Part shown: positions 18,670-28,631 of the stretch, piece by piece
How positions within the stretch are numbered: the stretch's first letter is position 1
Layout of the letters: every line of letters begins with the position of its first letter
Assembly: GCF_030348945.1 (NCBI RefSeq)
Contig: NZ_JAUCEN010000002.1
Location: 5,146,001-5,210,000 of the forward strand
Direction: 5' to 3'
DNA length: 64,000 nucleotides
Origin: Peribacillus sp. ACCC06369
GTDB taxonomy: Bacteria; Bacillota; Bacilli; Bacillales; DSM-1321
The notes under the pieces: model-generated
The model's database searches: none
Told to the model about the DNA's origin: nothing
The model's input: only the letters and a program-made list of their open reading frames with translations
Program-made: the position numbers and the translations under genes

Positions 18670-19467
18670 TCATACCAGTGCAGAACTACGCCTTTTCATT
18701 TGTTCTTCACGATACTTTTTCTGTTCTTGTTTAGACATAGCGTTATATTCTTTTAAGAATGCTTCATATTGCGGCATTACTTCGTTCATGGCGCCGTATG
18801 CTTTTAACTCTCCATATTCAAGCCATAAAGCCTTTTGGCAAAATTTCTTCATCTGACCGATTGAATGGCTGACAAAGAACATCGTTTTGCCTTTTTCCTT
18901 AAATTCGTTCATTTTCTCCAAACACTTTTCAGCAAAGTTTTTATCCCCGACTGATAAGGCCTCATCAATAATCAGGATATCTGGATCAATATGCACAGAA
19001 ATGGAAAAACCAAGCCTTGACTTCATACCGCTTGAGTAGGATTTCACCGGTTGGTCAATGAACTTGCCCAACTCTGAAAACTCGATGATCTCAGGCTCAA
19101 GTTCCTTGATTTTATTTTTATCGAATCCAAGCATCAACATTTTCAGCTCGATGTTTTCTCTGCCCGTCAACTGATTATTCAGGCCAGATGACACGGCAAT
19201 CAAAGCCGTTTTCCCGTTAGTTTGGACATTTCCGTCCGTAGGCGGGATAATGCCTGCAATAATATTGGACAATGTGGATTTTCCGGATCCGTTGACCCCG
19301 ACAAATCCTATTACATCGCCCTTTTCCGCTTCAAAACTTACATTCCGCAGAGCAAAATACTCTTCCCCATAGCTTTTAGGCAAAAGGAGATCCAATAATT
19401 TTTCCGAGTTTTTATTATATAATTTATATTTTTTCGTAATATCTTTGACTATTACCGATTTTTCCAA
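18670..19467 (-). CDS. tagH: Teichoic acid ABC exporter ATP-binding protein TagH
   Basis: TagH energises export of lipid-linked teichoic acid through TagG. The 265-residue ATPase has Walker A GVNGSGKST at 57-65, the signature SSGMKSRLGFS from about 145, and Walker B LIIDEA at 165-170. It is a short form, like Staphylococcus TarH, and lacks the long C-terminal extracytoplasmic extension of Bacillus subtilis TagH (about 527 residues). Translation starts at a TTG preceded by GGAAGTGAG. It lies 17 bases downstream of tagG. Confidence 0.94.
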   Translation of the reverse strand: MEKSVIVKDITKKYKLYNKNSEKLLDLLLPKSYGEEYFALRNVSFEAEKGDVIGFVGVNGSGKSTLSNIIAGIIPPTDGNVQTNGKTALIAVSSGLNNQLTGRENIELKMLMLGFDKNKIKELEPEIIEFSELGKFIDQPVKSYSSGMKSRLGFSISVHIDPDILIIDEALSVGDKNFAEKCLEKMNEFKEKGKTMFFVSHSIGQMKKFCQKALWLEYGELKAYGAMNEVMPQYEAFLKEYNAMSKQEQKKYREEQMKRRSSALV

Positions 19468-19484
19468 CTTTTCTCACTTCCAGT

Positions 19485-20282
19485 TTACTTAAAGTCAACA
19501 AAGCGATCTCTAAACCTGACATGCAGCGAGGAACCTATCAAAAACAAGATGATAACGACTGCCCAGAAATAAAGCGTATATTCCCAATGCTCTATCAGAT
19601 ACCATGATTCCCCCAACAATGAAGCTCGATACCCATCGACAATATAATATAGTGGATTCAGCTTCATGATATTGACTATGATAGGGTGCTCCTTAGCATC
19701 CAATACCCAAAGGATTGGTGTTAAATAAAACAAGACTTTCATTAAGGACACGATTATATTGTGAACGTCACGAATAATGGTTGATAATGTTGAAGAGATT
19801 AAGCCAAATGAAAATAACAGCACAACCGTCGCAACAACATAATACGGCAGCTGTATGATATAAACTGTTGGGAGGTATCCAGTAAAACTCAATAATATGA
19901 TAATGACTCCCAGCAGCATGAGATGCTGATACAACTTAGCAAAGATGACATACGAAGGAATGACACTCATCGGAAAACTCATCTTGGATACCATATTCAG
20001 TCGGGAATAGACGGATTTAGACGTTTGGGTTATGGCAGGATTCACAAAAAACCAGACAACGATCCCTGCCATAAGCCATGGAAGGAAATTATCACCGCGA
20101 TTTAAGATTATAAATCCGAATACAAACCAATAAATCGCAATCTGTATCATCGGATTGATGATTTCCCATAGGATTCCCAGATAGTTATTGCTGTTGGCAC
20201 TTTTCACCTCATAAACAGATAAACGCCTTACCAAATAAAAACTATTGATTTGTTCTTTTAAAACGGTCAAAGCTGAGCTCAT
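19485..20282 (-). CDS. tagG: Teichoic acid ABC exporter permease TagG
   Basis: TagG is the membrane channel of the ABC-2 type teichoic acid exporter. The 265-residue protein has about six membrane helices and the family features NSNNYLGILWEIINPMIQIAIY near residue 30 and the C-terminal WEYTLYFWAVVIILFLIGSSL segment. It sits between the TagF-like gene (3-base gap) and tagH, so polymerisation and export are co-expressed. Confidence 0.95.
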   Translation of the reverse strand: MSSALTVLKEQINSFYLVRRLSVYEVKSANSNNYLGILWEIINPMIQIAIYWFVFGFIILNRGDNFLPWLMAGIVVWFFVNPAITQTSKSVYSRLNMVSKMSFPMSVIPSYVIFAKLYQHLMLLGVIIILLSFTGYLPTVYIIQLPYYVVATVVLLFSFGLISSTLSTIIRDVHNIIVSLMKVLFYLTPILWVLDAKEHPIIVNIMKLNPLYYIVDGYRASLLGESWYLIEHWEYTLYFWAVVIILFLIGSSLHVRFRDRFVDFK

Positions 20283-20285
20283 AAA

Positions 20286-21476
20286 TTACACAGACCTTCC
20301 TAAAAACACTTTTTCTACGACACGGCGTGAAGCCTGGCCATCCTCGAGTGCACAAAACCGATCGTGAAAATGATTGATTTCATTGGTATTTTCATATTTC
20401 ATCGTCTTGATACTATCAATGACCGCATCAGATGTTTTTACTAACAAACCAGGTGCATTCTTTTCAAAATCAAAGTAAAACCCGCGAAGCTTGTCCCTGT
20501 ATTTTTCAATATCATATACATAGAAAAGCATCGGACGCTGTAAATTTGCGTAATCAAAGAATACGGATGAATAGTCCGTTATTAATAAATCCGAAATAAG
20601 ATACAAATGACTAATATCTTCGTAACTGGATAAATTGTAGGCGAATCCTTGATATGCCGATAAATCCAAGTTCTCAGAAATCAAATAATGAAGACGGAGT
20701 AAAATGACATACTCCTCCCCCAATTCCTGTTTCATTCGATCCAGATCCAGTTTTATTTCAAACTTATATTTTCCCTTGCTATAAAACTCATCATCCCTCC
20801 AAGTTGGTGCATAAAGGATGATCCTTTTCTCTATTGGTATACCCAACTTCTGTTTCAATGAGTCGATTGTATCACGATTATTCCCATTGTAAAGTATATC
20901 ATTACGCGGATAACCGGTTTCCAGAATTTTAGAAGCATCGACATTGAAGGCCCTGGCAAAAATTTCACTTGAATAAGCGTTCGGGGAAATTAAATAATCC
21001 CATTTACTTGATTCGGCATGGAAATTTTCTTTATATTTATCCGTCGTTGTTCCAGGCATGTGAACTTCATTCATGTCCGCCGCAAGTTTCTTTAATGGCG
21101 TCCCATGCCACGTTTGCAAATAGATTGTGTGCTTCGGCTTCGGAATCCAAAGCGGGAGCCTGCTGTTCGTTACCCAATAACGGGCTCTAGTCATTTTAAG
21201 CAGCCAACTAAATGAAAAACGGTCGAGATAAGGAATGCCAGCCTCTTCGAAATGAGCTCTGTACCTTTTATCTACGCTCCAGTACATTTTATATTCAGGA
21301 TGGTGACTCTGCAAGTATTCATAAATAGCTCGTGGATTACAGCTATACTGCTTTCCTAAAAAACTCTCAAATATAACAAGCTTTTGGTCCACTGGCAATA
21401 ATTTTCCTGCCATTGCAAAAGCCATTTTATAGGCGCTTGTAAGCATAGCTTTTACTTTTGTCACTATTGAAGCCAT
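20286..21476 (-). CDS. CDP-glycerol glycerophosphotransferase family protein (TagF-like, catalytic domain only)
   Basis: Proteins with this Glyphos_transf domain transfer glycerol phosphate from CDP-glycerol to a lipid-linked acceptor at the inner membrane face. The 396-residue protein is essentially the C-terminal half of the neighbouring TagF: both carry PKPHTIY-QTWHGTPLK, HMPGT, SPNAYS, GYPRND, LYAPTWRD and LLITDYSSVFFDYANLQRP. It lacks the N-terminal accessory domain of TagF. It has an AGGGGAGG ribosome site and is followed after 3 bases by tagG. It may be a shortened polymerase, a primase, or a tailoring enzyme; tagB proper is elsewhere (24.6 kb). Confidence 0.86.
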   Translation of the reverse strand: MASIVTKVKAMLTSAYKMAFAMAGKLLPVDQKLVIFESFLGKQYSCNPRAIYEYLQSHHPEYKMYWSVDKRYRAHFEEAGIPYLDRFSFSWLLKMTRARYWVTNSRLPLWIPKPKHTIYLQTWHGTPLKKLAADMNEVHMPGTTTDKYKENFHAESSKWDYLISPNAYSSEIFARAFNVDASKILETGYPRNDILYNGNNRDTIDSLKQKLGIPIEKRIILYAPTWRDDEFYSKGKYKFEIKLDLDRMKQELGEEYVILLRLHYLISENLDLSAYQGFAYNLSSYEDISHLYLISDLLITDYSSVFFDYANLQRPMLFYVYDIEKYRDKLRGFYFDFEKNAPGLLVKTSDAVIDSIKTMKYENTNEINHFHDRFCALEDGQASRRVVEKVFLGRSV

Positions 21477-21544
21477 AAGCCTCCCCTTTCAATAAAAGAA
21501 CCGACTGTTAAACAGCCGGCATTTTCAGGATTTGAATGCCCATT

Positions 21545-23686
21545 CTAAACAGTAGTATTGCCCTTAGCAAACACTTCATCAACAACTCGTTTAGAAGATT
21601 GCCCGCATTCTAAATAGCAAAACTTTTGATAAAACTCTTCGAATCGTTCACTTAATTTGAAATTGCTTCTTTCGATATTTTTAACCTCTTCAATAAGTTC
21701 TTCCGTGGTTTTGGTTAAAAGACCAGGTGCCTTTTCTTCAAAATCAAAATAAAATCCCCTTAAGTTATCACGATAATCTTCTATATCATACGTAAAGAAA
21801 ATCATAGGTCTTCTTAAGTTCGCATAATCGAAGAATACGGAAGAATAATCCGTCACTAGTAAATCAGATATCAAATATAGCTCACGAATGTCCTCTAAAT
21901 GTGAGAAATCATAGGCGAAGCCTTCAAATTGGGAAAGATCCATATTTTGGGCCACTAAATAATGCATACGCATGATGACAATATAGGAATCGCCAAGCTC
22001 TTCCTGCATCTTCACTAAATCGAGTTCCAAATTAAACTTATACTTCCCTTTCCTGAAAAATTGATTATCCCTCCAGGTTGGGGCATACAAAATAAGTTTC
22101 TTATCGAGAGGTAGATTGAATTTTCTTTTGAGATTATTTATCGTTTCTTCATTATTCGAGTTATGCAGGAAATCATTACGGGGATAACCTGACTCAATCA
22201 TCTTCCTGTCGAACTGGAACGCCCTTTGAAAAATCTTTGTGGAATATGCATTTGGCGAAACTAAATAATCCCAATTACTCGATTCCCTTAAGAAGTTCGC
22301 TTTATATTTTTCCGTATTGGTCCCAGGCATATGCACTGCATCCATATCCATCGCAAGTCGCTTAAGGGGCGTTCCATGCCATGTTTGTATATATATCGTG
22401 TGTTTAGGCTTTGGAATCCACAGCGGGAACCGTACATTGTTAACCCAATATTTCGCCCTTGTCATGATCCACAACCATCGTATGGAAAAACGTCTGACAT
22501 ACTCGACGTCTTTTTGTGCAAAATACTTAACTGAAGCGCGGTCGACGCTCCATACCAATTTATATTCTGGATTATTTTCTTTCATGTACTCATATATTGC
22601 CCTAGGACTGTCGCTATACTGCTTGCCATGATAGCTTTCGAATACTGCCAATTTTTTATTGGCTGGAATAAGCAAGCTCACTACCGCAAAAGCTGATTTA
22701 TACCATTTTTTAAGCCGCTTACTTCTTCGAATTTTCACCCAGTTATTTTTTGCCTTTTTGAGGACCTGTGTTTTAAAGTTATATTTAGATGTAGATAAAG
22801 AAAGGTACTTCGAGAATTTTGTTGCTTTTATTTTAATTTGTATTTTTTTAGCCTGCACTTTAACAATTCGGTTTGCAGGCATATTCTTTAGATTACTGCA
22901 TTTCATGCGAACGCTTCTTAACTCTTCCATTTCGCCATTCTTTTGATAGTGAAGAACTGTATAGAACATGAAATATTTAGGTTGTTCACCATTGATTTCA
23001 GATCTGAGGTCGACCTCACCTTGAAAACCGATATTTTCATGAAGCTTAACTCCAGGGAATTTTTCCGCGAGGTCTATACGGTCAATACCAGTTAACGGTA
23101 TGATGACTTCTTCTTCATTTAAATTATTCCTGACGAGCAATTCAACTTTTTCAAATTTCAAATCATCAAATTGGAATAATGGTGGGTAATTAAAATGACC
23201 ATTGAAATGAAGAGTCCCATCCTTTCGAAGCTCAATATCCTCAAAAAAGGAAAACATCTTATAATCGTTTGCATAAAAGGAAAGGTTTCCTTTTTTGGTC
23301 GCGAAAGGATAAAACATTTTCTTGCGATCTTCATTCAGCATCGAAAAGAAGTTCAACTGGCGATTATTACTTTTGATCCGTGTTGTTACAGGTGCACCTT
23401 CCATCTGCCGAAGGATATGCAAATCCCACATTTCACCATCAACAAGGCGATCTTGCATCGCTTGATAAGGCATCTTAACTTCGAATAAAAAATAATCATC
23501 CGTTTGATCTTTTACGTGAAAATCTAAACGGATTATATCATCAATGTTGTATCTATTCGTTAATATAAAAGAGTGATCTTCTATTCCCTCAAGAAAACTC
23601 TTTTTTATAGCTATTTCTATATAATATACTTCATCAATGAGACGAACATTCATCGTTTTTCTATTCTTAAAAATATAGTTCTCCAT
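21545..23686 (-). CDS. tagF: Poly(glycerol phosphate) polymerase TagF
   Basis: TagF extends the wall teichoic acid main chain by repeated transfer of glycerol phosphate from CDP-glycerol. The 713-residue protein has an N-terminal beta-rich accessory region (about 1-310), a basic linker (AKKIQIKIKATKFSKYL and RRSKRLKKWYKSAF), and the C-terminal GT-B catalytic domain with TWHGTPLKRLAMDMD, LYAPTWRDNQFFRKGKY, MRMHYLVAQNMDL and TDYSSVFFDYANLRRP. Length is close to Bacillus subtilis TagF (about 746). It heads the minus-strand group tagF, TagF-like, tagG, tagH and is divergent from tagD. Confidence 0.93.
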   Translation of the reverse strand: MENYIFKNRKTMNVRLIDEVYYIEIAIKKSFLEGIEDHSFILTNRYNIDDIIRLDFHVKDQTDDYFLFEVKMPYQAMQDRLVDGEMWDLHILRQMEGAPVTTRIKSNNRQLNFFSMLNEDRKKMFYPFATKKGNLSFYANDYKMFSFFEDIELRKDGTLHFNGHFNYPPLFQFDDLKFEKVELLVRNNLNEEEVIIPLTGIDRIDLAEKFPGVKLHENIGFQGEVDLRSEINGEQPKYFMFYTVLHYQKNGEMEELRSVRMKCSNLKNMPANRIVKVQAKKIQIKIKATKFSKYLSLSTSKYNFKTQVLKKAKNNWVKIRRSKRLKKWYKSAFAVVSLLIPANKKLAVFESYHGKQYSDSPRAIYEYMKENNPEYKLVWSVDRASVKYFAQKDVEYVRRFSIRWLWIMTRAKYWVNNVRFPLWIPKPKHTIYIQTWHGTPLKRLAMDMDAVHMPGTNTEKYKANFLRESSNWDYLVSPNAYSTKIFQRAFQFDRKMIESGYPRNDFLHNSNNEETINNLKRKFNLPLDKKLILYAPTWRDNQFFRKGKYKFNLELDLVKMQEELGDSYIVIMRMHYLVAQNMDLSQFEGFAYDFSHLEDIRELYLISDLLVTDYSSVFFDYANLRRPMIFFTYDIEDYRDNLRGFYFDFEEKAPGLLTKTTEELIEEVKNIERSNFKLSERFEEFYQKFCYLECGQSSKRVVDEVFAKGNTTV

Positions 23687-24231
23687 TTTGAAGAAACTCC
23701 CCTCTCGGCAGCATGCATATCATATGCTTCAAATAAGAATATTATAGGATTACAAACATCTAATTTCAAACTTACTTTTACCAAATATCATTTATTTTAT
23801 AATAATGAAGCCATTTTTTTCTCGAATTCCCCAATAATCAAGTTAAGAATTTTTTTAATATAAGAAACCTAAACAAGTCTAGCAAAAAAATCGAATCTGG
23901 TCTATTTACCTATCACTTTTTAACATAAATGAAATATCCTTATCCTTTTAAGAATTTAGCTATGTGTTATACTTAAAATCTGATTATAACCATTTTAATA
24001 TATTTATATATTCTTGATTAAGGATCAATTAAATTATAGAATAGGATCCAAAATTGTGAATCACATTACAATTTAAACAAGATTGTAAAATTTTTGTGGT
24101 TCAATTGTAAATCTTATTTGTTATAATTAAAAAGACTTCTACTTTATCATGAAGTAGTTATATGACTATGTATTCTTTTTGCGACCATCAAGATTAAATA
24201 TATAAATACATTTTCTACAGGAGGAATAAAA
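23687..24231. promoter_or_regulatory. Divergent tagF / tagD control region
   Basis: This 545-base stretch is very AT-rich and has no gene. On the plus strand TTCAAT-N16-TATAAT at about 24099-24126 is a possible tagD promoter. Just upstream, TTGTGAATCACATTACAA at about 24054-24071 is an imperfect inverted repeat, and TGTAAA-N5-TGTGGT at about 24086-24102 is a half-match to a WalR/PhoP-type direct repeat. Bacillus subtilis controls its divergent tag operons from a similar region, through PhoP and WalR. The boxes are by eye only. Confidence 0.4.
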
Positions 24232-24630
24232 ATGAAGAAAGTAATCACTTATGGAACCTTTGATTTGCTTCATTGGGGGCATATTAATCTATTAAAACGC
24301 GCTAAAGATTTAGGGGATTACCTTATCGTTGCCATTTCCACGGATGAATTTAATGCTTTAAAAGATAAAAAGGCTTACCATAGCTTTGAAAATAGAAAAA
24401 TGATTCTTGAATCGATCCGCTATGTGGATGAAGTTATACCTGAAGACAAATGGGAACAAAAAAGGGAAGACATCATTCGTGAAGGTGTAGATATCTTTGT
24501 AATGGGAGATGACTGGAAAGGCCAATTCGATGAATTATCTGAAGTTTGTGAAGTGGTCTACCTTCCAAGAACAATCGGCATTTCGACTTCCCAAATTAAA
24601 GATGACCTTTTACAAGTTACTAATGGCTAA
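24232..24630 (+). CDS. tagD: Glycerol-3-phosphate cytidylyltransferase TagD
   Basis: TagD makes CDP-glycerol from CTP and glycerol-3-phosphate, the donor for TagB and TagF. The 132-residue protein has the nucleotidyltransferase HxGH motif (H14-W-G-H17) and the signature RTIGISTS at 113-120, and aligns end to end with the family. A CAGGAGGAA ribosome site precedes it. It is divergent from tagF and overlaps the start of tagB. Confidence 0.97.
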   Translation: MKKVITYGTFDLLHWGHINLLKRAKDLGDYLIVAISTDEFNALKDKKAYHSFENRKMILESIRYVDEVIPEDKWEQKREDIIREGVDIFVMGDDWKGQFDELSEVCEVVYLPRTIGISTSQIKDDLLQVTNG

Positions 24631-25786
24631 AGAATTCGCGATAGGGATTTATCTTTTTTGTTTCAAAATTTTATTCTCTATCTTTAAACTTTTCCCTTTA
24701 CATGGCAAAACGACCTTTGTCACATCATTCGGGGACAATTGCCAATATATCGCAGATGAAATGGACAAGCAGGACATTTCTGTTCAAAAAGTGTTTTTAA
24801 TGAAACCGAGCAGTCATATAGAAGTGAAGGACGATGGGAAAACCATCGTCCTTCCGTTTGAATCTAAAAATATCATTGCCATGTTCCGATCCATTTATCA
24901 TCTCGCTACATCAAAATGGATTATCATTGATAATTATTTTGGCTTTCTTTCAGCCATTTCATTCAAAAAGCAAGTGACATGTGTACAAGTCTGGCATGCG
25001 GCAGGTGCCGTTAAGCAATTCGGGGCAAAAGACCCTTCCATTCAAAACCGTTCTGCCGGTGCAAGGAAAAGATTTTTAGAGGTATATAAAAAATTTGATT
25101 ATGTTACGGCAGGTTCAGAGAGAATGGCGGAAATTTTTCAAGAAAGCTTTCAACTACCGACATCCCATATCCTAAGGACCGGGATACCTCGGACCGATTT
25201 CTTTTTCAATGATGAAGCCAAAAAAACTGCACGCAGTGCATTGCTAGCCAAGTATCCAGAACTTGAGCATAAGAAAATCATGTTATATGCCCCTACATTC
25301 CGTAATGACGGCTTGAACAATGGAGAGATAGCACTCAATTTGGAATTGCTCTACAAGGAACTTCAGGGTGAAAATTATGCGTTACTACTTAAACTGCATC
25401 CTGCCGTAAAAGCAGAGCATGATTTACGACATAAATTCCCAGGGTTCGTTTATCCTGTCAATAGTGAATTTCACGTAAATCAACTGCTGATCAGTACGGA
25501 TCTTTTGATAACGGATTACTCTTCGATTCCATTTGAATTCTCTTTTCTGGAAAGACCAATGATATTCTTTGCATATGACTTAGAAAATTATGTGCAGGAA
25601 CGGGGATTCTGGGAGGATTACTCCTCTTCCATGCCCGGATCGGTAGTATCTACCACAGAAGAGCTCTTAAGGAAAATCCGCGCCGCCGATCACCCATTCA
25701 TGAAAATCGCTCCCTTTAACCAAAAATGGAATCAATACTCTACAGGAAATTCGAGTAGAAATTTAGTTGATTTCCTTTTTAAATAA
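24602..25786 (+). CDS. tagB: Teichoic acid glycerol phosphate primase TagB
   Basis: TagB adds the first glycerol phosphate to the ManNAc-GlcNAc-PP-undecaprenol linkage unit. The protein starts with an amphipathic/hydrophobic membrane-binding segment (GIYLFCFKILFSIFKLF), then shows IIDNYFGFLSA, CVQVWHAAGAVKQFG, GIPRTDFFF, YAPTFRND and TDYSSIPFEFSFLERP, which follow Bacillus subtilis TagB closely. The start is uncertain: ATG at 24602 or ATG at 24623 (387 residues, overlapping the tagD stop). Neither has a strong ribosome site, so coupling to tagD is likely. Confidence 0.9.
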   Translation: MTFYKLLMAKEFAIGIYLFCFKILFSIFKLFPLHGKTTFVTSFGDNCQYIADEMDKQDISVQKVFLMKPSSHIEVKDDGKTIVLPFESKNIIAMFRSIYHLATSKWIIIDNYFGFLSAISFKKQVTCVQVWHAAGAVKQFGAKDPSIQNRSAGARKRFLEVYKKFDYVTAGSERMAEIFQESFQLPTSHILRTGIPRTDFFFNDEAKKTARSALLAKYPELEHKKIMLYAPTFRNDGLNNGEIALNLELLYKELQGENYALLLKLHPAVKAEHDLRHKFPGFVYPVNSEFHVNQLLISTDLLITDYSSIPFEFSFLERPMIFFAYDLENYVQERGFWEDYSSSMPGSVVSTTEELLRKIRAADHPFMKIAPFNQKWNQYSTGNSSRNLVDFLFK

Positions 25787-25974
25787 AACCGGGGCTATTC
25801 CAAAAGTCAGGAAAATAAATAGGGGCGACCCCCTTTTTGTGGTGTTCGTCGCTTTTCTTTTCTGGGCTTAACGAAGTCTCTAAACGGAGTTTAACATCGT
25901 AGCAACCGCGCCATAATCTACTGAAGATAGCTGGCTTCCTCCAGCTACTCTCAATGAAGAATTATAAAAATAGA

Positions 25975-26020
25975 AAAACAGGTGAAGAAAAACGAAATGT
26001 TTTTCTTCACCTGTTTTATT
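25975..26020. terminator. Bidirectional terminator between tagB and the TagE-like gene
   Basis: The stem AACAGGTGAAGAAAAA pairs with TTTTTCTTCACCTGTT, with A- and T-rich flanks on both sides. It mainly serves the minus-strand glycosyltransferase. A short GGGGCGACCCC hairpin followed by CTTTTTG at about 25822-25839 probably ends tagB. Confidence 0.85.
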
Positions 26021-26049
26021 TTAGGAACTTATAAGACAGGTCTATTTAG

Positions 26050-27621
26050 TCATTTATTTGCATAAACTCCAAGCTTAGCTTTTTTATTTTTTACCGCTGT
26101 TTCGATAGTGTCCACCCATTTATCTATATATTGCTGCTTATTGAATCGTTCTTTCATATCCTTAACCGCATTCTTACCCATATTCAAAGCAGCTTTTTTG
26201 TTTTCAAACATCCAAATCATCTTCTCGGAGAGTTGATCGATATTGCCATTCTCTATTATAAATCCAGTTTCCTCATTAATAATGAGATCCCGTGGGCCGT
26301 AGTTTATATCATAACTAATCATGGGCGAACCATTTGACATGCTTTCCAGAATGCCCAATGAGAAGCCTTCACTTTTACTTGTTACTACAGAGAACAAGGC
26401 CTTTTGATAAAGCTTACCCGGATCATTCGTATATCCTTTAAGGAAGACATGATTTTGTAAGTCTAGTTCCTTAATCAGTTTTCTTAAATTCGGTTCTTCA
26501 TCACCTAAGCCCCATATCTCCAATTTGGCTTTTGGTATACGATTGACTACTTTTTTGAAGGCTTTTATTGAATGGTCGATTCTTTTCAAAGTGGAGAATC
26601 GACTAATGATGACAGCTAAGTTATCAGCTTTCTTAAAAGAACTGAACCAGCCGGATTCGGCGAAATCTTTCATATAATGAGGAATCACTCGAATATTATC
26701 TTTTTTGCCAAAGCGTTCCTCCAAATCAACCTTTTGTGATTCCGTTAATAGCAAAGCTACATCCAGTTCATCGATGGCTTCCAAAGTAGGAGCGATTTTT
26801 ACACCAATTTCACCGTCTACATTATATGGCGGTTTAACATGATTACTATGGAGTCTCCATATCTTAATTGCTTTTTCCAGCTTGATATTCATCATGACCG
26901 GATCGGATGTTCTGGCATCACAAACTAAAACAGGGTAATCATAGTCTTTTATGATGCTCTCCACCCATTTGGTTTTTAGATCCAACTCATTCGTATGAAC
27001 GGATAGTAGCGCACCATTTGAATTGAAGTGGTTTACGCGGTTCGCTTTTCCATTCTTAGGGTTGGACCATACGGACAAGTAAGCTTGTCCTTTGTCATCA
27101 AAATAGATCATTTGCCTTGGCTTATTCAATTCGAAATCCATGTAGGCGACTTTCCTAAGATAACCGTATTCATCATACTCCTCACGTTTTGTACGATAAC
27201 GTTGTTCATTAAAGTAATCAAGGAAACTTACTTTGTTTTCTTTATCATAATTTATATAAGTTGTATATAATCCATTCTCATATGCTCTATATGCATTAAA
27301 ACCGGCACGTTTGTCCAATACTGCATTAAACTCTTCAATCCGTTTAATGGTTTCAATTTCCTTCTGCTGTAACGTACTTCTGTTTGTAAGGCTTAACGAT
27401 TCAAACATATTCAAAAGTTTGATACGCTTGTCGATCTTACCCTGTTTAATTAGTTGTTGAATGATCGTGTTATATCGGGGATTGAAGTTAAAGGTAAGGA
27501 TGTAGGTTTCATAACCTAATTCTGCAAATAAGTTAGCTTGCAGAAGTGCGGCCTTTGTCATTCCACCCCGATTAACGTCCAATGAGTTTAATAAGCAAAA
27601 CATCGTCGCGCGACTTTCCAT
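26050..27621 (-). CDS. tagE: TagE/TarM-like glycosyltransferase (poly(glycerol phosphate) glucosyltransferase candidate)
   Basis: TagE-type GT4 enzymes attach glucose to teichoic acid glycerol units in the cytosol. The 523-residue protein is much longer than an ordinary GT4 enzyme, as TagE and TarM are. It has an N-terminal RGGMTKAALLQANLF motif, a beta-rich insertion at about residues 110-215 resembling the TarM/TagE trimerisation domain, and a C-terminal catalytic half (VIISRFSTLKRIDHSIKAF, SKSEGFSLGILESMSNGSPM, DINYGPRDLI). The ribosome site is AGGAGG. It lies alone next to tagB. Function as a TagE is inferred from length, domain order and place. Confidence 0.7.
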   Translation of the reverse strand: MESRATMFCLLNSLDVNRGGMTKAALLQANLFAELGYETYILTFNFNPRYNTIIQQLIKQGKIDKRIKLLNMFESLSLTNRSTLQQKEIETIKRIEEFNAVLDKRAGFNAYRAYENGLYTTYINYDKENKVSFLDYFNEQRYRTKREEYDEYGYLRKVAYMDFELNKPRQMIYFDDKGQAYLSVWSNPKNGKANRVNHFNSNGALLSVHTNELDLKTKWVESIIKDYDYPVLVCDARTSDPVMMNIKLEKAIKIWRLHSNHVKPPYNVDGEIGVKIAPTLEAIDELDVALLLTESQKVDLEERFGKKDNIRVIPHYMKDFAESGWFSSFKKADNLAVIISRFSTLKRIDHSIKAFKKVVNRIPKAKLEIWGLGDEEPNLRKLIKELDLQNHVFLKGYTNDPGKLYQKALFSVVTSKSEGFSLGILESMSNGSPMISYDINYGPRDLIINEETGFIIENGNIDQLSEKMIWMFENKKAALNMGKNAVKDMKERFNKQQYIDKWVDTIETAVKNKKAKLGVYANK

Positions 27622-27985
27622 TTTAAAACCTCCTGAATTAATAACTATAGAATCATTGTCTGAATTTGCTAAGAGCTTTATACTTTAATGTTACTAAGTT
27701 TGATGATTAAAGTAATTTCTTAAGTAAAGTTTAGGAATAGGTCACCAACTGTTCGAATTCACTTAAATTTAATGCCCGTTGCCATCCTAACTTTATTATG
27801 CCCCTTTGATACTAAAAAAGCAGAACATTAGACCTAGCAATCCAAATAATATCAGAGAGGGAACAGAAAAACATCTAAAGAGTTTGATTTCTTTCACCCT
27901 TAACCGACTTTTCTGCCTCATTTAGATGGATAACTTTTTTAACGTAGGTGCTACCGAAAGAGTAAAAAAGGGGAACATGAATGAT

Positions 27986-28037
27986 GGGGATCCCCCAAAA
28001 GTCAGGAAAATGACTTTAAGGAACAATCCCCTTTTTT
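27986..28037 (+). terminator. Orphan terminator-like hairpin
   Basis: Outer arms GGGGAT and ATCCCC enclose an inner hairpin AAAGTCA/TGACTTT, followed by six Ts. The inner string CCAAAAGTCAGGAAAAT recurs at about 25810 after tagB, so this is one member of a recurring terminator sequence. No intact gene lies upstream. Confidence 0.5.
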
Positions 28038-28631
28038 CATGAAATTAATGCACAAAAAAATCGCCCTTTTTAGTAAATGAAGTTACCAACAAATACGAAA
28101 AGTCGATTTTTTATGCAAAGATTACTACAGAAAATTATAACATGGGAACAAACTTCACTACCAATCTCCAATCAAGAGGAAAGAAAAAACCACGATTAAA
28201 ACTGGTATGGCTTTAGCCCATGAATTCACATGAGCGACCCCAAAAACGAACCTTCACACCAACTTTTATTCCCTACAACAATCAACAAGCCACTGTGATC
28301 TTTGATATTCAAAAACTCAGTCCAGTTAAAAAAACTTAGTAAAGTTAGTGCGGGAAGATTTTAGTCCACGATTAGTGAAATACTAACAAAATAACGCATT
28401 ATTTCTGATAGAAATTGTTATTCGAAAACCAATAACCCATCATTAAAAGAAGGAATTACCTAGATGAAGATGGAAATGTACATTATAAAAACAGGACCAT
28501 TTTTACAGGGAATGACAAATTAATCACACGAATCCAAATTGTGAAAAAAGACTCACAATATAGAAAATATTGTAGATTACATTACTCAAATCAAACCAAT
28601 ATAAACCAGTAAAATACTACTATTTTCCCCT

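Noticed and set aside
25800..25970. Insertion sequence remnant after tagB
   Set aside because: Only a short shared terminator-like string with 27986-28037 was found; no transposase fragment or terminal repeats.
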